Assembly: GCF_002025665.1 (NCBI RefSeq)
Contig: NZ_CP018786.1
Location: 2,480,001-2,544,000 of the forward strand
Source of the DNA: Chryseobacterium indologenes
GTDB taxonomy: Bacteria; Bacteroidota; Bacteroidia; Flavobacteriales; Weeksellaceae
Length of the DNA stretch: 64,000 nt
Direction: 5' to 3'
The translations under genes and the position numbers were made by a program. Position 1 is the first letter of the stretch; each line of letters opens with the position of its first letter. Under the pieces are notes generated by a model. It was not told where the DNA came from. It was given only the letters and a program-made list of their open reading frames with translations, and ran no database searches. This document shows positions 18,182 to 27,845 of the stretch, one piece after another.

Positions 18182-19576
18182 TTAAGCTAAATGTTCAGCT
18201 CTGTAATTTTCAATTTCTTCAACCGTTTTGATAAGTCCATTGCCTAAAAGTCTGTAAGCATTATCTGTTATCAGGAAATCATCTTCCACACGAATTCCTC
18301 CGAAATCCCGGTATTCATTTACTTTATCATAATTAATAAAGTCTGCGTTTTTGTTTTCGGACTGCCACATATCAATCAGATCCGGAATCATGTAAATACC
18401 GGGCTCAACCGTTACAACAAAACCAGACTCCAATGCTTTCCCTAAACGTAAAGATTTCAATCCGAATGTTTTGGTATCTTTTGGTTCGTCTTCAGTATAG
18501 CCAATATATTGCTCTCCAAGGTCTTCCATATCATGTACATCAAGTCCCATCATATGCCCAAGCCCACACTGAAAGAATAGTGTATGAGCATGATTCTTTA
18601 CCGCATCTTCAGGATTTCCTTTCATCAATCCGAGATCGATAAGCCCTTCTACCAGATGTTGTGCTGCTTTCAGGTGAATATCTTTAAATCGTACTCCCGG
18701 TTTCAGAAGCTGTTGGGCATTGTTGAAAGCATTCAGAACAACTTCATACATTTCCTTTTGTTGGGTTGTAAAAGTTTTGCCTGCAGGAAAGGTTCTCGTA
18801 AGATCCCCTGCATATCCCATCGCTGTTTCTGCTCCGGAATCATTGAGGAAAAGATCTCCCTCTTTTAAGGTATTGAGGCGGTAATGATTATGCAGAATCC
18901 CTCCGTTGATCGTCACAATAGGTGGATAAGACATCTGACACTCTTTGTTGGCCGCAAGATACTGGATTGCGTTGGCAATTTCATATTCTTTCATTCCCGG
19001 CTTTGCTGCACGCATTGCCAGTAAATGCATTTCATTGGATACATTCACAGCCTGTTCGATCTGTACAATTTCCTGAGGTTCTTTGATGGAGCGCTGTTTT
19101 ACAATAGCTTTAATCATTTCCACAGATGGTTGCAATTCAGCAATTTTAATCCCAAGAAGATCTCCCAGTACAATTTTATTGGAAGACTGATAGGGAGGAA
19201 GATAATGTACTTTTCTTCCTGAAGCTTTTGCTTTTACAATATATTGAGAAAGCTCTGCATAAGGTAAAGTTTCCTGTACTCCGGACTTCAGGCTTTTTCC
19301 TTTCAAGGTTTCCTGCCTGCCCATCCACACAATATCATCAATACTTAGTTCATCTCCGAAAACAATGGTCTTATTTTCATCAATATCAATAATGGCTGCA
19401 ATTCGGGGTTCCTGAATTCCAAAATAATATAAATAAGTACTATCCTGGCGGAAATAATAAGGATTGTGTTCAAAGTTTACAGGATTCTCTATATTTCCCA
19501 GAAATAATAAGATTCCGTTAGACACATTTCTTTGTAATACTGACCTTCTGTCCTGATAAGTTTGTGCTGAAAACAT
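18182..19576 (-). CDS. pepP: Xaa-Pro aminopeptidase (M24B, aminopeptidase P)
   Basis: A 464-residue cytoplasmic metallopeptidase with an N-terminal creatinase-like domain and a C-terminal pita-bread domain. The metal ligands are visible: Asp in LNDSGAE, Asp in AGDLTRTFP, His in GLGHMMGLDVHD, Glu in VTVEPGIYM and Glu in GGIRVEDD. It removes an N-terminal residue ahead of proline. It is the first gene of a two-gene unit with the DPP IV homologue. It is divergent from the AraC regulator of the hydroxyproline operon, with a 187-nt shared upstream region. Confidence 0.93.
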   Translation of the reverse strand: MFSAQTYQDRRSVLQRNVSNGILLFLGNIENPVNFEHNPYYFRQDSTYLYYFGIQEPRIAAIIDIDENKTIVFGDELSIDDIVWMGRQETLKGKSLKSGVQETLPYAELSQYIVKAKASGRKVHYLPPYQSSNKIVLGDLLGIKIAELQPSVEMIKAIVKQRSIKEPQEIVQIEQAVNVSNEMHLLAMRAAKPGMKEYEIANAIQYLAANKECQMSYPPIVTINGGILHNHYRLNTLKEGDLFLNDSGAETAMGYAGDLTRTFPAGKTFTTQQKEMYEVVLNAFNNAQQLLKPGVRFKDIHLKAAQHLVEGLIDLGLMKGNPEDAVKNHAHTLFFQCGLGHMMGLDVHDMEDLGEQYIGYTEDEPKDTKTFGLKSLRLGKALESGFVVTVEPGIYMIPDLIDMWQSENKNADFINYDKVNEYRDFGGIRVEDDFLITDNAYRLLGNGLIKTVEEIENYRAEHLA

Positions 19577-19763
19577 ATATTATGAATACTTTTTATTTTA
19601 AAAGTTTAAAGTTACGATTTTGTACTATTTATAGTACTTTATTCATTAAAAATAAGAATATGTAAAATTTGGATTTTAATATGATATTTAATGTTCATAT
19701 TTTGCTTAACTTCAGCAATATTTTAACATTGTTAATCTAATAACCCAGTAAAGCATTCATATT

Positions 19764-20648
19764 ATGATGAAGAGCCTCCAGTTTTCTGTTCCCGCCGATA
19801 CCAACAAAAGTATTCGCATTCAGGAAGATATAATGCCTAATTTCTATCCTTATTTCCATCGTCATACAGAAACGCAAATCATGTGGATTCTTAAAGGACA
19901 TGGCACACTGGCCATAGAACAGAATCTCTTTAATTTTGAAGCGGGCGATATTTTCTATCTCGGAGCTAATCAATCCCATGTTTTCAGGGGCAATTTTGAG
20001 AAAAATGAAAAACAGAAGGTTCATGCCATCTCTATTTTCTTTGATCCTCATAAAAAGATTGCTGCATTTTTCGACTTACCTGAATTTGAGGAACTAAAAA
20101 ATTTCATCAATCATTCCGAAGTAGGTTTCCAGGTGGCAGCCAAGCTTAAAAAAAGTATCGCAGAAGATATTGCTGCCCTGCAAAAAACTAAAGGAGTAGA
20201 TCAGATTATCGATTTTATCAGGATTTTAAATCATCTTATGCAAAACAGGCATTTGCATATTCCGTTATCTTCAGAAAAGAATTTACCTAATCCTATTTCT
20301 GATACTGATCAAAGAATTATAGATGCGCAGACTTTTATCAAGAAAAATTTTACACAAAGTAAACTGACTCTGGATCTTATTGCCAAAGAAGCCTGTATGA
20401 CACCTCAGGCTTTTTGCCGGTCTTTTAAAAAACGTACCCGCATTACGTATATTGAATACCTCAATGAACTTCGTGTACAAAGGGCCTGCAGACTATTAAC
20501 TGCCAGTAATATGTACAGTATTTCATCTGTTGCATTTAATAGTGGATTCAATAGCCTTACCAATTTTAACAGGGTGTTCAAATCCATTATGAAATATTCT
20601 CCTAAAGAATACCTGAAGCATTATAAAGAGGCTACCATAGAGCAATAA
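19764..20648 (+). CDS. AraC-family transcriptional regulator, probable hydroxyproline operon regulator
   Basis: A 294-residue regulator with an N-terminal cupin sensor domain (YFHRHTETQIMWILKGHGTLAIE) and a C-terminal double helix-turn-helix of the AraC type (about 195-290; LTLDLIAKEACMTPQAFCRSFKKRT and SVAFNSGFNSLTNFNRVFK). It lies directly before the four hydroxyproline genes on the same strand and divergent from the proline peptidases. It is the natural candidate to control both, though the effector is not proven. Confidence 0.88.
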   Translation: MMKSLQFSVPADTNKSIRIQEDIMPNFYPYFHRHTETQIMWILKGHGTLAIEQNLFNFEAGDIFYLGANQSHVFRGNFEKNEKQKVHAISIFFDPHKKIAAFFDLPEFEELKNFINHSEVGFQVAAKLKKSIAEDIAALQKTKGVDQIIDFIRILNHLMQNRHLHIPLSSEKNLPNPISDTDQRIIDAQTFIKKNFTQSKLTLDLIAKEACMTPQAFCRSFKKRTRITYIEYLNELRVQRACRLLTASNMYSISSVAFNSGFNSLTNFNRVFKSIMKYSPKEYLKHYKEATIEQ

Positions 20649-20716
20649 AAAAACAACATGTTAAAATACGGTTAGAACCTATTAAAATATTAACATTTAC
20701 CGTTTTGAAATTCTGC

Positions 20717-20724
20717 TAGTTTTG
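20717..20724 (+). promoter_or_regulatory. -7 promoter element for the hydroxyproline operon (TAGTTTTG)
   Basis: A perfect TAnnTTTG lies 17 nt before the ATG at 20742. No TTG is present 19-23 nt upstream, which would fit dependence on an activator such as the adjacent AraC protein. Confidence 0.55.
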
Positions 20725-20741
20725 GATAAATATTATTTGAT

Positions 20742-21665
20742 ATGAGTACAAAACTAAACTGGGAAGGTATTTATCCCGCTGTATTAACTCCTTTTACAAA
20801 AGAAGGTGGGATAGACTTTGAAATGTTTGCTATCAATACAGAAGCCCAGATTAAAGCAGGAGTTCACGGAATTATCCTTGCAGGAACATTAGGAGAAGCC
20901 AGTGCTTTGGAAACAGAAGAAAAATTTGAACTGCTGAAATACGCAAAAAAAATAACGCAGGGAAGAATTCCTGTCATTCTCAATCTTTCTGAAAATACTA
21001 CCAAAAATGCAGTCAACTTTGCCCAAAAAGCAAAAGAATTAGGGGCAGACGGTCTCATGTTGCTTCCACCTATGCGTTACAAAGCAGACAACCATGAAGT
21101 TGTTGAGTATTTCAAAGCAGTGGCTTCTGCGACAGATCTTCCTATTCTTATTTATAACAATCCCATAGATTATGGAATATATGTTTCCCTTGAAATGTTC
21201 GAGGAGCTTATTGAATATCCGACCATTCAGGCTGTTAAAGAATCAACAAGAGATCTCGCGAATGTAACCAGAATGATCAACCGTTTTGGAAAAAGGATCA
21301 AAATTCTTGGTGGGGTAGATACAATTTGTCTGGAAACCCTGATGCTTGGAGCAGACGGTCTTGTGGCAGGTCTTGTAGATGCGTTTCCTAATGAAACCAT
21401 GGCGATGTACAATCATGTGAAAGCAAATGAGTATGATAAAGCTGTAGCGATCTACAGATGGTTTATGCCATTGTTGGAACTGGATATTCACCCTAAACTT
21501 ATCCAATATATTAAACTGGCTGCAACAGCAGAAGGAATAAGCAATCCATATGTAAGAGCTCCACGTCTAGAACTTTATGGAAAAGAAGCTGAAAAAATTC
21601 AAAAAATTATTGAAGAGGGCAGAGCTAATCGTCCCGAATTATTAATTCCAGAACAACAAATATGA
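20742..21665 (+). CDS. DHDPS-family protein, probable 1-pyrroline-4-hydroxy-2-carboxylate deaminase
   Basis: A 307-residue class I aldolase-like protein. The Schiff-base lysine is Lys166 (AVKEST) and the conserved tyrosine is Tyr138 (IYNNP). The substrate loop reads LAGTLGEASALE instead of the GTTGE of true DapA. In hydroxyproline degradation a DHDPS-family enzyme deaminates and dehydrates 1-pyrroline-4-hydroxy-2-carboxylate to 2,5-dioxopentanoate. The neighbours (semialdehyde dehydrogenase, 2-epimerase, FAD dehydrogenase) are the other three steps, so this role is much more likely than lysine biosynthesis. The stop overlaps the next start by 4 nt. Confidence 0.85.
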   Translation: MSTKLNWEGIYPAVLTPFTKEGGIDFEMFAINTEAQIKAGVHGIILAGTLGEASALETEEKFELLKYAKKITQGRIPVILNLSENTTKNAVNFAQKAKELGADGLMLLPPMRYKADNHEVVEYFKAVASATDLPILIYNNPIDYGIYVSLEMFEELIEYPTIQAVKESTRDLANVTRMINRFGKRIKILGGVDTICLETLMLGADGLVAGLVDAFPNETMAMYNHVKANEYDKAVAIYRWFMPLLELDIHPKLIQYIKLAATAEGISNPYVRAPRLELYGKEAEKIQKIIEEGRANRPELLIPEQQI

Positions 21666-23152
21666 TGGAAGAAACACCCACACAAAATATTGATAAAAGA
21701 ATCCAGATGGCTGTTGAAGCTTTTCAATTCCTGAAGAATACAACCATCAATGAGCGGGCAGAATTTATGAATGCTGTTGCGGATCAGATTGAAGTATTAG
21801 GAGTAGAGCTTCTGGAAGTTACTCATGCCGAAACTTCTTTGCCATTAGCCAGACTTATTGGTGAAAAAGCCAGAACAACAGGACAATGGAGAAGCTATGC
21901 AAAAGCGGTTGCTGCCGGCATATATACAGAAGCCAGACTCGATCTTGCGCAGCCTGAAAAACAAAAAGGAGATCTCAGAAAATACAATGTAGGCATTGGG
22001 CCTGTTGTCATTTTTGGAGCCAGTAATTTTCCTTTTGCATTTTCTACTGCGGGAGGAGATACTGCCAGTGCTATTGGTGCAGGCTGTCCTGTCATTATAA
22101 AAGCACATCCTGCACATCCTAAGACTTCACAAATCATGGCTGATGCTATCACTACTGTTGTTAAAGCATTTGGATGGCCTGAAGGAGTTTTTAGCCATAT
22201 TACCGGAACCTCTTATGAAATCGGGGCTTATTTAACTCAGCATAAAGACATCAAAGCAGTTGCATTTACCGGTTCTTTCCATGGGGGAAAAGCTCTGTTT
22301 GATATTGCTAACAGCCGTGAAAATCCTATTCCTGTATTTGCAGAAATGGGAAGTATCAATCCTGTATTTGCCTTTCAAAACTTGCTTGAAACAAAGGCAG
22401 AAACTCTGGCCAAAGAATATATTGCTTCTTTAACGTTAGGAGTTGGACAATTTTGTACCAATCCGGGAGTGTTTATTTCTTTGAAAGGGAAACCACTTGA
22501 CCGTTTTATCACTGTATTAAAAGAGGAAACTCAGTATGTTACTCCTGTCAATATGCTCCACAAAGGAATATTGGAAAGTTTTGAAAAAAACAGGAGTAGC
22601 GCAATAGAACAGCCTGATGTTGAAATAATAATGTCAGCAAACACAGCAACAGAAGATTCTAAGGTAAGCGCTTCAATTATAAAAACAAATGCCCAAACAT
22701 TCCTGAATAATCCTGTATTAAGTGAAGAAGTTTTTGGTCCGTTTGGTGTTGTTGTAGCTTGTGAAACAAAGGAAGAACTCGTGAAAATTGCTCAAGAATT
22801 AAAAGGGCAGTTAACAATTACTGTAGCCGCTACCCATGAAGATGTGCGTAATAATGATACACTGATTAATATTCTGAAAGATAAATGCGGAAGACTATTA
22901 TTCAATGGAATGCCCACAGGAGTAGAAGTTGTGTATGCTATGCAGCATGGTGGCCCTTTTCCTGCCACTACTGATTCCCGTTTTACCTCTGTAGGGCCGG
23001 ATGCTGTAAAGCGTTTCGTTCGTCCAATTTCTTTTCAGAACTGGCCGGATGAATTTCTACCCGAAGAGCTTAAAAATGACAATCCGTTACAAATAAGCAG
23101 AATGGTGGATGGGGTAATGAATTCAGAATCTTTAAAATTACAGACAATATGA
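21662..23152 (+). CDS. 2,5-dioxovalerate (2-oxoglutarate semialdehyde) dehydrogenase
   Basis: A 496-residue aldehyde dehydrogenase. Catalytic residues are visible: Asn122 (ASNFPFAF), Glu228 (FAEMGS) and Cys265 (GVGQFCTNPG). The sequence GQFCTNPG resembles the NADP-linked 2-oxoglutarate-semialdehyde dehydrogenases. In context it converts 2,5-dioxopentanoate to 2-oxoglutarate, the last step of hydroxyproline catabolism. It overlaps by 4 nt (ATGA) both with the gene before and with the gene after, so the operon is tightly coupled. Confidence 0.88.
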   Translation: MMEETPTQNIDKRIQMAVEAFQFLKNTTINERAEFMNAVADQIEVLGVELLEVTHAETSLPLARLIGEKARTTGQWRSYAKAVAAGIYTEARLDLAQPEKQKGDLRKYNVGIGPVVIFGASNFPFAFSTAGGDTASAIGAGCPVIIKAHPAHPKTSQIMADAITTVVKAFGWPEGVFSHITGTSYEIGAYLTQHKDIKAVAFTGSFHGGKALFDIANSRENPIPVFAEMGSINPVFAFQNLLETKAETLAKEYIASLTLGVGQFCTNPGVFISLKGKPLDRFITVLKEETQYVTPVNMLHKGILESFEKNRSSAIEQPDVEIIMSANTATEDSKVSASIIKTNAQTFLNNPVLSEEVFGPFGVVVACETKEELVKIAQELKGQLTITVAATHEDVRNNDTLINILKDKCGRLLFNGMPTGVEVVYAMQHGGPFPATTDSRFTSVGPDAVKRFVRPISFQNWPDEFLPEELKNDNPLQISRMVDGVMNSESLKLQTI

Positions 23153-24147
23153 ACAGAACATTTTTTTGTATAGATTCACACACCTGTGGATGTCCTGTAC
23201 GTCTTGTTGCAGGAGGAACTCCTATTTTAAAAGGAAATTCCATGATGGAACGCAGGCTTCACTTCATGAAAGAATATGACTGGATAAGAAAAGGACTGAT
23301 GTTTGAACCCCGTGGTCATGATATGATGAGCGGAAGTATGCTGTATCCTCCTGTAGATGAAAATAATGATATCGGAGTTTTATATATTGAAACCAGCGGA
23401 TGTCTTCCCATGTGCGGACACGGAACAATCGGAACGGTTACCATAGCTATTGAAGAAGGGCTTGTTGTTCCTAAAATTCCGGGAAAATTACGTCTTGAAA
23501 CACCTGCAGGACTCATTCTCATCGATTATATACAGGAAGGGAAAAAAGTAAAGTCTGTAAAGCTGACAAATGTAAAATCTTTTCTATACGCTGAAAATCT
23601 GGAAGTTGAATGTCCGGATCTTGGATTAATAAGTGCTGATGTAGCTTATGGCGGAAACTTTTATGCCATTATCGATCCTCAGGAAAATTTCAGAGATATT
23701 TCTGATTTTACGGCCAGCCAGCTCATTCATTATGGAAAGATTATCCGAAAATTACTCAATGAAAAATATGAATTCTTCCATCCTGAAATTGAACATATTA
23801 GCGGATTAAGTCATATTCAATGGACGGGCAATCCTACAGATTCTAAAGCGAGTGGAAGAAATGCAGTGTTAGTAGGAGAAAATGCTCTGGATCGTTCTCC
23901 ATGCGGAACAGGAACTTCTGCAAGAATGGCTCAATGGTATGCTAAAGGAAAATTAAAAGAAGGGGAAGAATTCATTCATGAAAGCTATATCGGTTCTCAG
24001 TTTATAGGGAGAATTGAAGGAACCACTACTGTTGATGGAAGGCCAGCCATTATCCCGTCAGTAGAAGGCTGGGCCAGAATTACCGGCTATAATCATATTA
24101 TTATTGATGACGAAGATCCTTATTGGCAAGGATTTCAGGTGATGTAA
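23149..24147 (+). CDS. 4-hydroxyproline 2-epimerase (proline racemase family)
   Basis: A 332-residue proline-racemase-family enzyme. Both catalytic acid/base cysteines are present: Cys89 in LPMCGHG and Cys252 in RSPCGTG. Having two cysteines separates epimerases/racemases from the trans-3-hydroxyproline dehydratases, which carry Ser or Thr in the first position. The context identifies the substrate as trans-4-hydroxy-L-proline, converted to cis-4-hydroxy-D-proline. It starts inside the stop of the dehydrogenase gene (4-nt overlap). Confidence 0.9.
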   Translation: MNRTFFCIDSHTCGCPVRLVAGGTPILKGNSMMERRLHFMKEYDWIRKGLMFEPRGHDMMSGSMLYPPVDENNDIGVLYIETSGCLPMCGHGTIGTVTIAIEEGLVVPKIPGKLRLETPAGLILIDYIQEGKKVKSVKLTNVKSFLYAENLEVECPDLGLISADVAYGGNFYAIIDPQENFRDISDFTASQLIHYGKIIRKLLNEKYEFFHPEIEHISGLSHIQWTGNPTDSKASGRNAVLVGENALDRSPCGTGTSARMAQWYAKGKLKEGEEFIHESYIGSQFIGRIEGTTTVDGRPAIIPSVEGWARITGYNHIIIDDEDPYWQGFQVM

Positions 24148-24156
24148 ACAAACAAG

Positions 24157-25422
24157 ATGACACAGAATAAAGGAAAAGCACTGATTATCGGTGCAGGAAT
24201 AGCAGGATTAAGCTCAGCGTATTACCTTTTACAGAAAGGATGGCAGGTAGAAATTCTGGAACAGAATGACCTTACCAACAACTGCTCCTATGGAAATGCA
24301 GGAATGATTGTACCCAGTCATTTTACTCCATTGGCAGCACCGGGTGTCGTCGCTCAGGGAATACGCTGGATGTTTGACAGTAAAAGTCCGTTTTATGTAA
24401 GGCCATCACTCAATTCCAGACTGGTTTCCTGGGGATTGAAGTTTTTGAAACATTCCAACCAGAAACATGTTGATTACTCTGCATCTGCAATCCGGGATCT
24501 TAATCTTGCAAGCAGCAAATTGTATGATGAAATTGCCCAAAAAGACGGATTTGATTTTGAACTGAATCAAAATGGTATTCTAATGCTCTATAAAACAGAG
24601 AAAGTTGCAGAAGAGGAAACAGAACTGGCTTACAAAGCCATCAATATGGGATTACCCGTTGATATTCTGGATCAATCAGAAATTCAGGAGCTGGAGCCCA
24701 ATGTCCGGCTGGATGTAATCGGTGGGGTCAATTATAAATGTGACGGCCACATGAATCCCATGAAGCTGATGAAGCAAATGATCTCTTATCTTAAAAATAA
24801 TGGTGTCGTTTTTCATACACATCATCAAGTAACGGGCTTTAAAACTTTTGGAAACACTATTAAAACGCTCATTGCCAATGGAAAGGAATTTACTGCAGAT
24901 CAATTTATTATGACAGGAGGTTCATTCCTACCTGAGCTTGCTCAAAAAGCAGGTATTAAAATACAATTAATGCCTGGAAAAGGGTATTCGTTGATGCACC
25001 AACCGGAAAATCCTCTCAATACATTAGAGCATGCAGCATTATTACTTGAAGCTAGAGTAGCAGTCACTCCTATGAATGGACTGATCCGTTTCGGCGGAAC
25101 TATGGAGCTGGCTTCCCATCAGGATAAAATTAATATGAAAAGGGTAGAAGGAATCATCCAATCCATCCCCAAATATTTACCCGATTTCAAGGTTGAAACC
25201 CCAAAAGAATCTGAAATTTGGTTCGGATACAGACCTTGTGCTCCGGATGGACTTCCGTATTTAGGACAGTCTTCCCAAATGAAGAATCTGATTATTGCAG
25301 GCGGCGGCGGAATGATGGGACTAAGCTTAGGACCCATTTTTGGAAAAACAGTTTCAGAACTTGCCAATGACCAAAAGCCAACGGTTGAGATAAAGATATT
25401 CAACCCTGAAAGATTTAATTAA
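24157..25422 (+). CDS. FAD-dependent D-amino-acid (cis-4-hydroxy-D-proline) dehydrogenase
   Basis: A 421-residue DadA/DAAO-type flavoprotein. The Rossmann motif IGAGIAGLSSAYYL is at residues 11-24 and CAPDGLPYLG with AGGGGMMGLSLGP near the C-terminus. It should oxidise cis-4-hydroxy-D-proline, the product of the adjacent epimerase, to 1-pyrroline-4-hydroxy-2-carboxylate, the substrate of the DHDPS-family enzyme. It starts 9 nt after the epimerase gene. Substrate assignment rests on context. Confidence 0.87.
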   Translation: MTQNKGKALIIGAGIAGLSSAYYLLQKGWQVEILEQNDLTNNCSYGNAGMIVPSHFTPLAAPGVVAQGIRWMFDSKSPFYVRPSLNSRLVSWGLKFLKHSNQKHVDYSASAIRDLNLASSKLYDEIAQKDGFDFELNQNGILMLYKTEKVAEEETELAYKAINMGLPVDILDQSEIQELEPNVRLDVIGGVNYKCDGHMNPMKLMKQMISYLKNNGVVFHTHHQVTGFKTFGNTIKTLIANGKEFTADQFIMTGGSFLPELAQKAGIKIQLMPGKGYSLMHQPENPLNTLEHAALLLEARVAVTPMNGLIRFGGTMELASHQDKINMKRVEGIIQSIPKYLPDFKVETPKESEIWFGYRPCAPDGLPYLGQSSQMKNLIIAGGGGMMGLSLGPIFGKTVSELANDQKPTVEIKIFNPERFN

Positions 25423-25506
25423 AAACATCACATAACACACAAAAAAAATTATGCCTAAAACCATTTAATTATTCAAATAATTTATTAACAACCAAATCCA
25501 AAAATC

Positions 25507-27654
25507 ATGAAAAAATTTAAATTACTACTACTTGTTTCCCTATTTCCAATAATAGGTTTTGCTCAAGAAAACAGACCTCATGAGTGTAAAGCAGATGAAA
25601 TGATGAAAAAACATTTTGAACTGCATCCTGAATCTAAGGCTGAATATGAAAATTTTGAAAAATTCACCAAAGATTTTGTAAAAAAAATGGAATCAAACAA
25701 AACTCCATTGAATAAAAAGGTGAATTCTCCCACCTATATCATCCCTGTGGTTTTTCATGTGTATGGAGAATCTCAGAGTAATGTAAAAGTAAATTACCAA
25801 AAAGTAGTTGACTTGCTGCAACAAATCAACTTAAATTTCAATGGAATCAACACTGATTCAAACACTGTAGATCCTGACTTCCAATCTATCAGAGGAGCGT
25901 TAAGCATTGAATTTCGATTAGCTAAAATTGATCCAACCGGAAAAGCAACAAGTGGAGTGGTATTTCATCCTTTCAAAGGTGGATATGGCAACGGTGGCGG
26001 ATATGATGCACAAGTTGGCACAGATGCCTGGGATAATTCAAAGTATATGAATGTGTATATCCAAAATGACCTATATGCTAATAAGGATTTATATCAATCA
26101 GGAGTGGCGTGGTATCCGGATTCATACATGACTTCAGTAAATACAGCCAGAGTTGTTTATAATGGACGTTATATATTTAATGCTGCAGGAACAGTGGCTT
26201 CAAACGAGTTTTCTGATACATTCACTCACGAATTTGGACATTGGCTAAATCTTCAGCACACGTTCAATGTTCTGTGTTCAACTGCCAACCCTGGTAATGA
26301 TGGTGACGGAGTGGCTGACACCCCTGTAGAAAATATGTCTTCCGGACTAGGATGTACAGTGGGCAATAATTGTCTAGGACAAAAAGTGAACGTAGAAAAC
26401 TATATGGGATACAACGGTTCTTCCGGTTGTTATAAAATGTTTACTAATGGGCAGGTTAACAGGATGATAGCTGCATTAAACCATGCTACAAGAATAAATT
26501 TATGGCAGCCTGCCAACTTAGCTGCAACCGGAGTTGCTAATACTCCACCAAGGCTAACCCTTAGCAACAGTACATTTACAGAGAACTTAGACAATAACGG
26601 AGCTGTATCATTAGATGGAACAGTAGCCTCTGCTCCTACATCAACAATTACATTAAATTCAGCAACATTTGCCGTACCAAATGGAACAACTCTTACTGCA
26701 GGAACACATTTCACTTCTTCATTACCCGCAGGATTAACAGCAGCTATAGTAGTTACAAGCCCTACTACTGCTACACTTACCATAAATGGTGCGGCAACCA
26801 GTCACCCTAAAAGCCAGGTTCTCAATTCATCAATTACATTCCTTAATCCAGCTATAACAGGAGGTACAACTTCACTAGGATCAACAACAGCTTTAGCATT
26901 AACTTTTTCTTATAAAGATCCTTATAAAATAGTTACAGGGACTCCTCTGGAAAGCTATGCCAATCCAACACCAACAACAGTAACAACCAACTCCGGAGCA
27001 CCTTGGAAATATTTTATCATTAACCCGGAACTTAGTGATGATGCAGGATATGGCGCCTGGTATTATGCTGCAAATCAATTAAAACTGGAAACCTATTGGA
27101 AAGGATTAGTATGTGAAACAGGAACAAGAAATATCAGTTTAATTCCAGCCTGCACCACCATAACTAATGCAAATAATATAGGTTATCCTACTTATACTCC
27201 CGGACAACTGGATGTCTACACTCCTACATACACTACCTGGTCTGGCAAAACAGCTTATGTTGGTTTTAGAAACCAATTCGATGGCTACAACATTAACGGT
27301 TATTTCAAACTGATTGCTGGGGCCAATGGTTCAGGTTATTCTGTAACTGAATTTGGATATAATACACAACCATATGGCAGTATTACAACGCCTTGTGCAT
27401 TACCATTATCCATTGCAGACATTGATACAACAAACTCAGAAACATCCATCTATCCAAATCCGGCTTCTGATGTATTGAATATTAAAACAAAAGGAAAAAT
27501 TAAATCAATTTCTGTTTACGATATGTTTGGAAGAAAAATGAATGCTAAAATTATTGGTGATAAGGTGGATGTTAAACACTTCCTAAGCGGAACTTATTTA
27601 ATTGATATTGAAACCACTTTAGGAAAATCTTCCCAAAAATTCATTAAAAAATAG
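25507..27654 (+). CDS. Secreted M43-like zinc metalloprotease with T9SS sorting domain
   Basis: A 715-residue protein with a signal peptide (ending GFAQ), a propeptide-like region, and a metzincin domain with zinc motif HEFGHWLNLQH (His241, Glu242, His245, His251). A Met-turn YMGY and Cys residues typical of M43 cytophagalysins follow. The third motif position is Asn248 where most metzincins have Gly. A Thr/Ser-rich central region (about 340-480) and a C-terminal type IX secretion sorting domain (about 640-715; SIYPNPASDVLNI, ISVYDMFGRKM, GTYLIDIET) complete it. It follows the hydroxyproline operon by 84 nt, so it could supply proline-rich peptides from extracellular protein. Confidence 0.88.
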   Translation: MKKFKLLLLVSLFPIIGFAQENRPHECKADEMMKKHFELHPESKAEYENFEKFTKDFVKKMESNKTPLNKKVNSPTYIIPVVFHVYGESQSNVKVNYQKVVDLLQQINLNFNGINTDSNTVDPDFQSIRGALSIEFRLAKIDPTGKATSGVVFHPFKGGYGNGGGYDAQVGTDAWDNSKYMNVYIQNDLYANKDLYQSGVAWYPDSYMTSVNTARVVYNGRYIFNAAGTVASNEFSDTFTHEFGHWLNLQHTFNVLCSTANPGNDGDGVADTPVENMSSGLGCTVGNNCLGQKVNVENYMGYNGSSGCYKMFTNGQVNRMIAALNHATRINLWQPANLAATGVANTPPRLTLSNSTFTENLDNNGAVSLDGTVASAPTSTITLNSATFAVPNGTTLTAGTHFTSSLPAGLTAAIVVTSPTTATLTINGAATSHPKSQVLNSSITFLNPAITGGTTSLGSTTALALTFSYKDPYKIVTGTPLESYANPTPTTVTTNSGAPWKYFIINPELSDDAGYGAWYYAANQLKLETYWKGLVCETGTRNISLIPACTTITNANNIGYPTYTPGQLDVYTPTYTTWSGKTAYVGFRNQFDGYNINGYFKLIAGANGSGYSVTEFGYNTQPYGSITTPCALPLSIADIDTTNSETSIYPNPASDVLNIKTKGKIKSISVYDMFGRKMNAKIIGDKVDVKHFLSGTYLIDIETTLGKSSQKFIKK

Positions 27655-27753
27655 AATCAAACTCAAAGCAGTTACAGACTGGTTTAAAACATTTTAAATA
27701 ACAAAACACTTTTCTCAGAAATATGAATAATAGTTTAGTATTCATATGCAGTT

Positions 27754-27784
27754 AATTGGGCTTCATGGTAAGCCCAATTTTTTA
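27754..27784 (+). terminator. Rho-independent terminator
   Basis: A perfect 10-bp stem (27754-27763 with 27770-27779), loop CATGGT, then a T tract, about 100 nt after the metalloprotease gene. Confidence 0.82.
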
Positions 27785-27845
27785 TCCTATTTATGAGCAG
27801 TTCTCCATTTATTTATGTAATTTTATTCTTTGATAAAAATATTCA

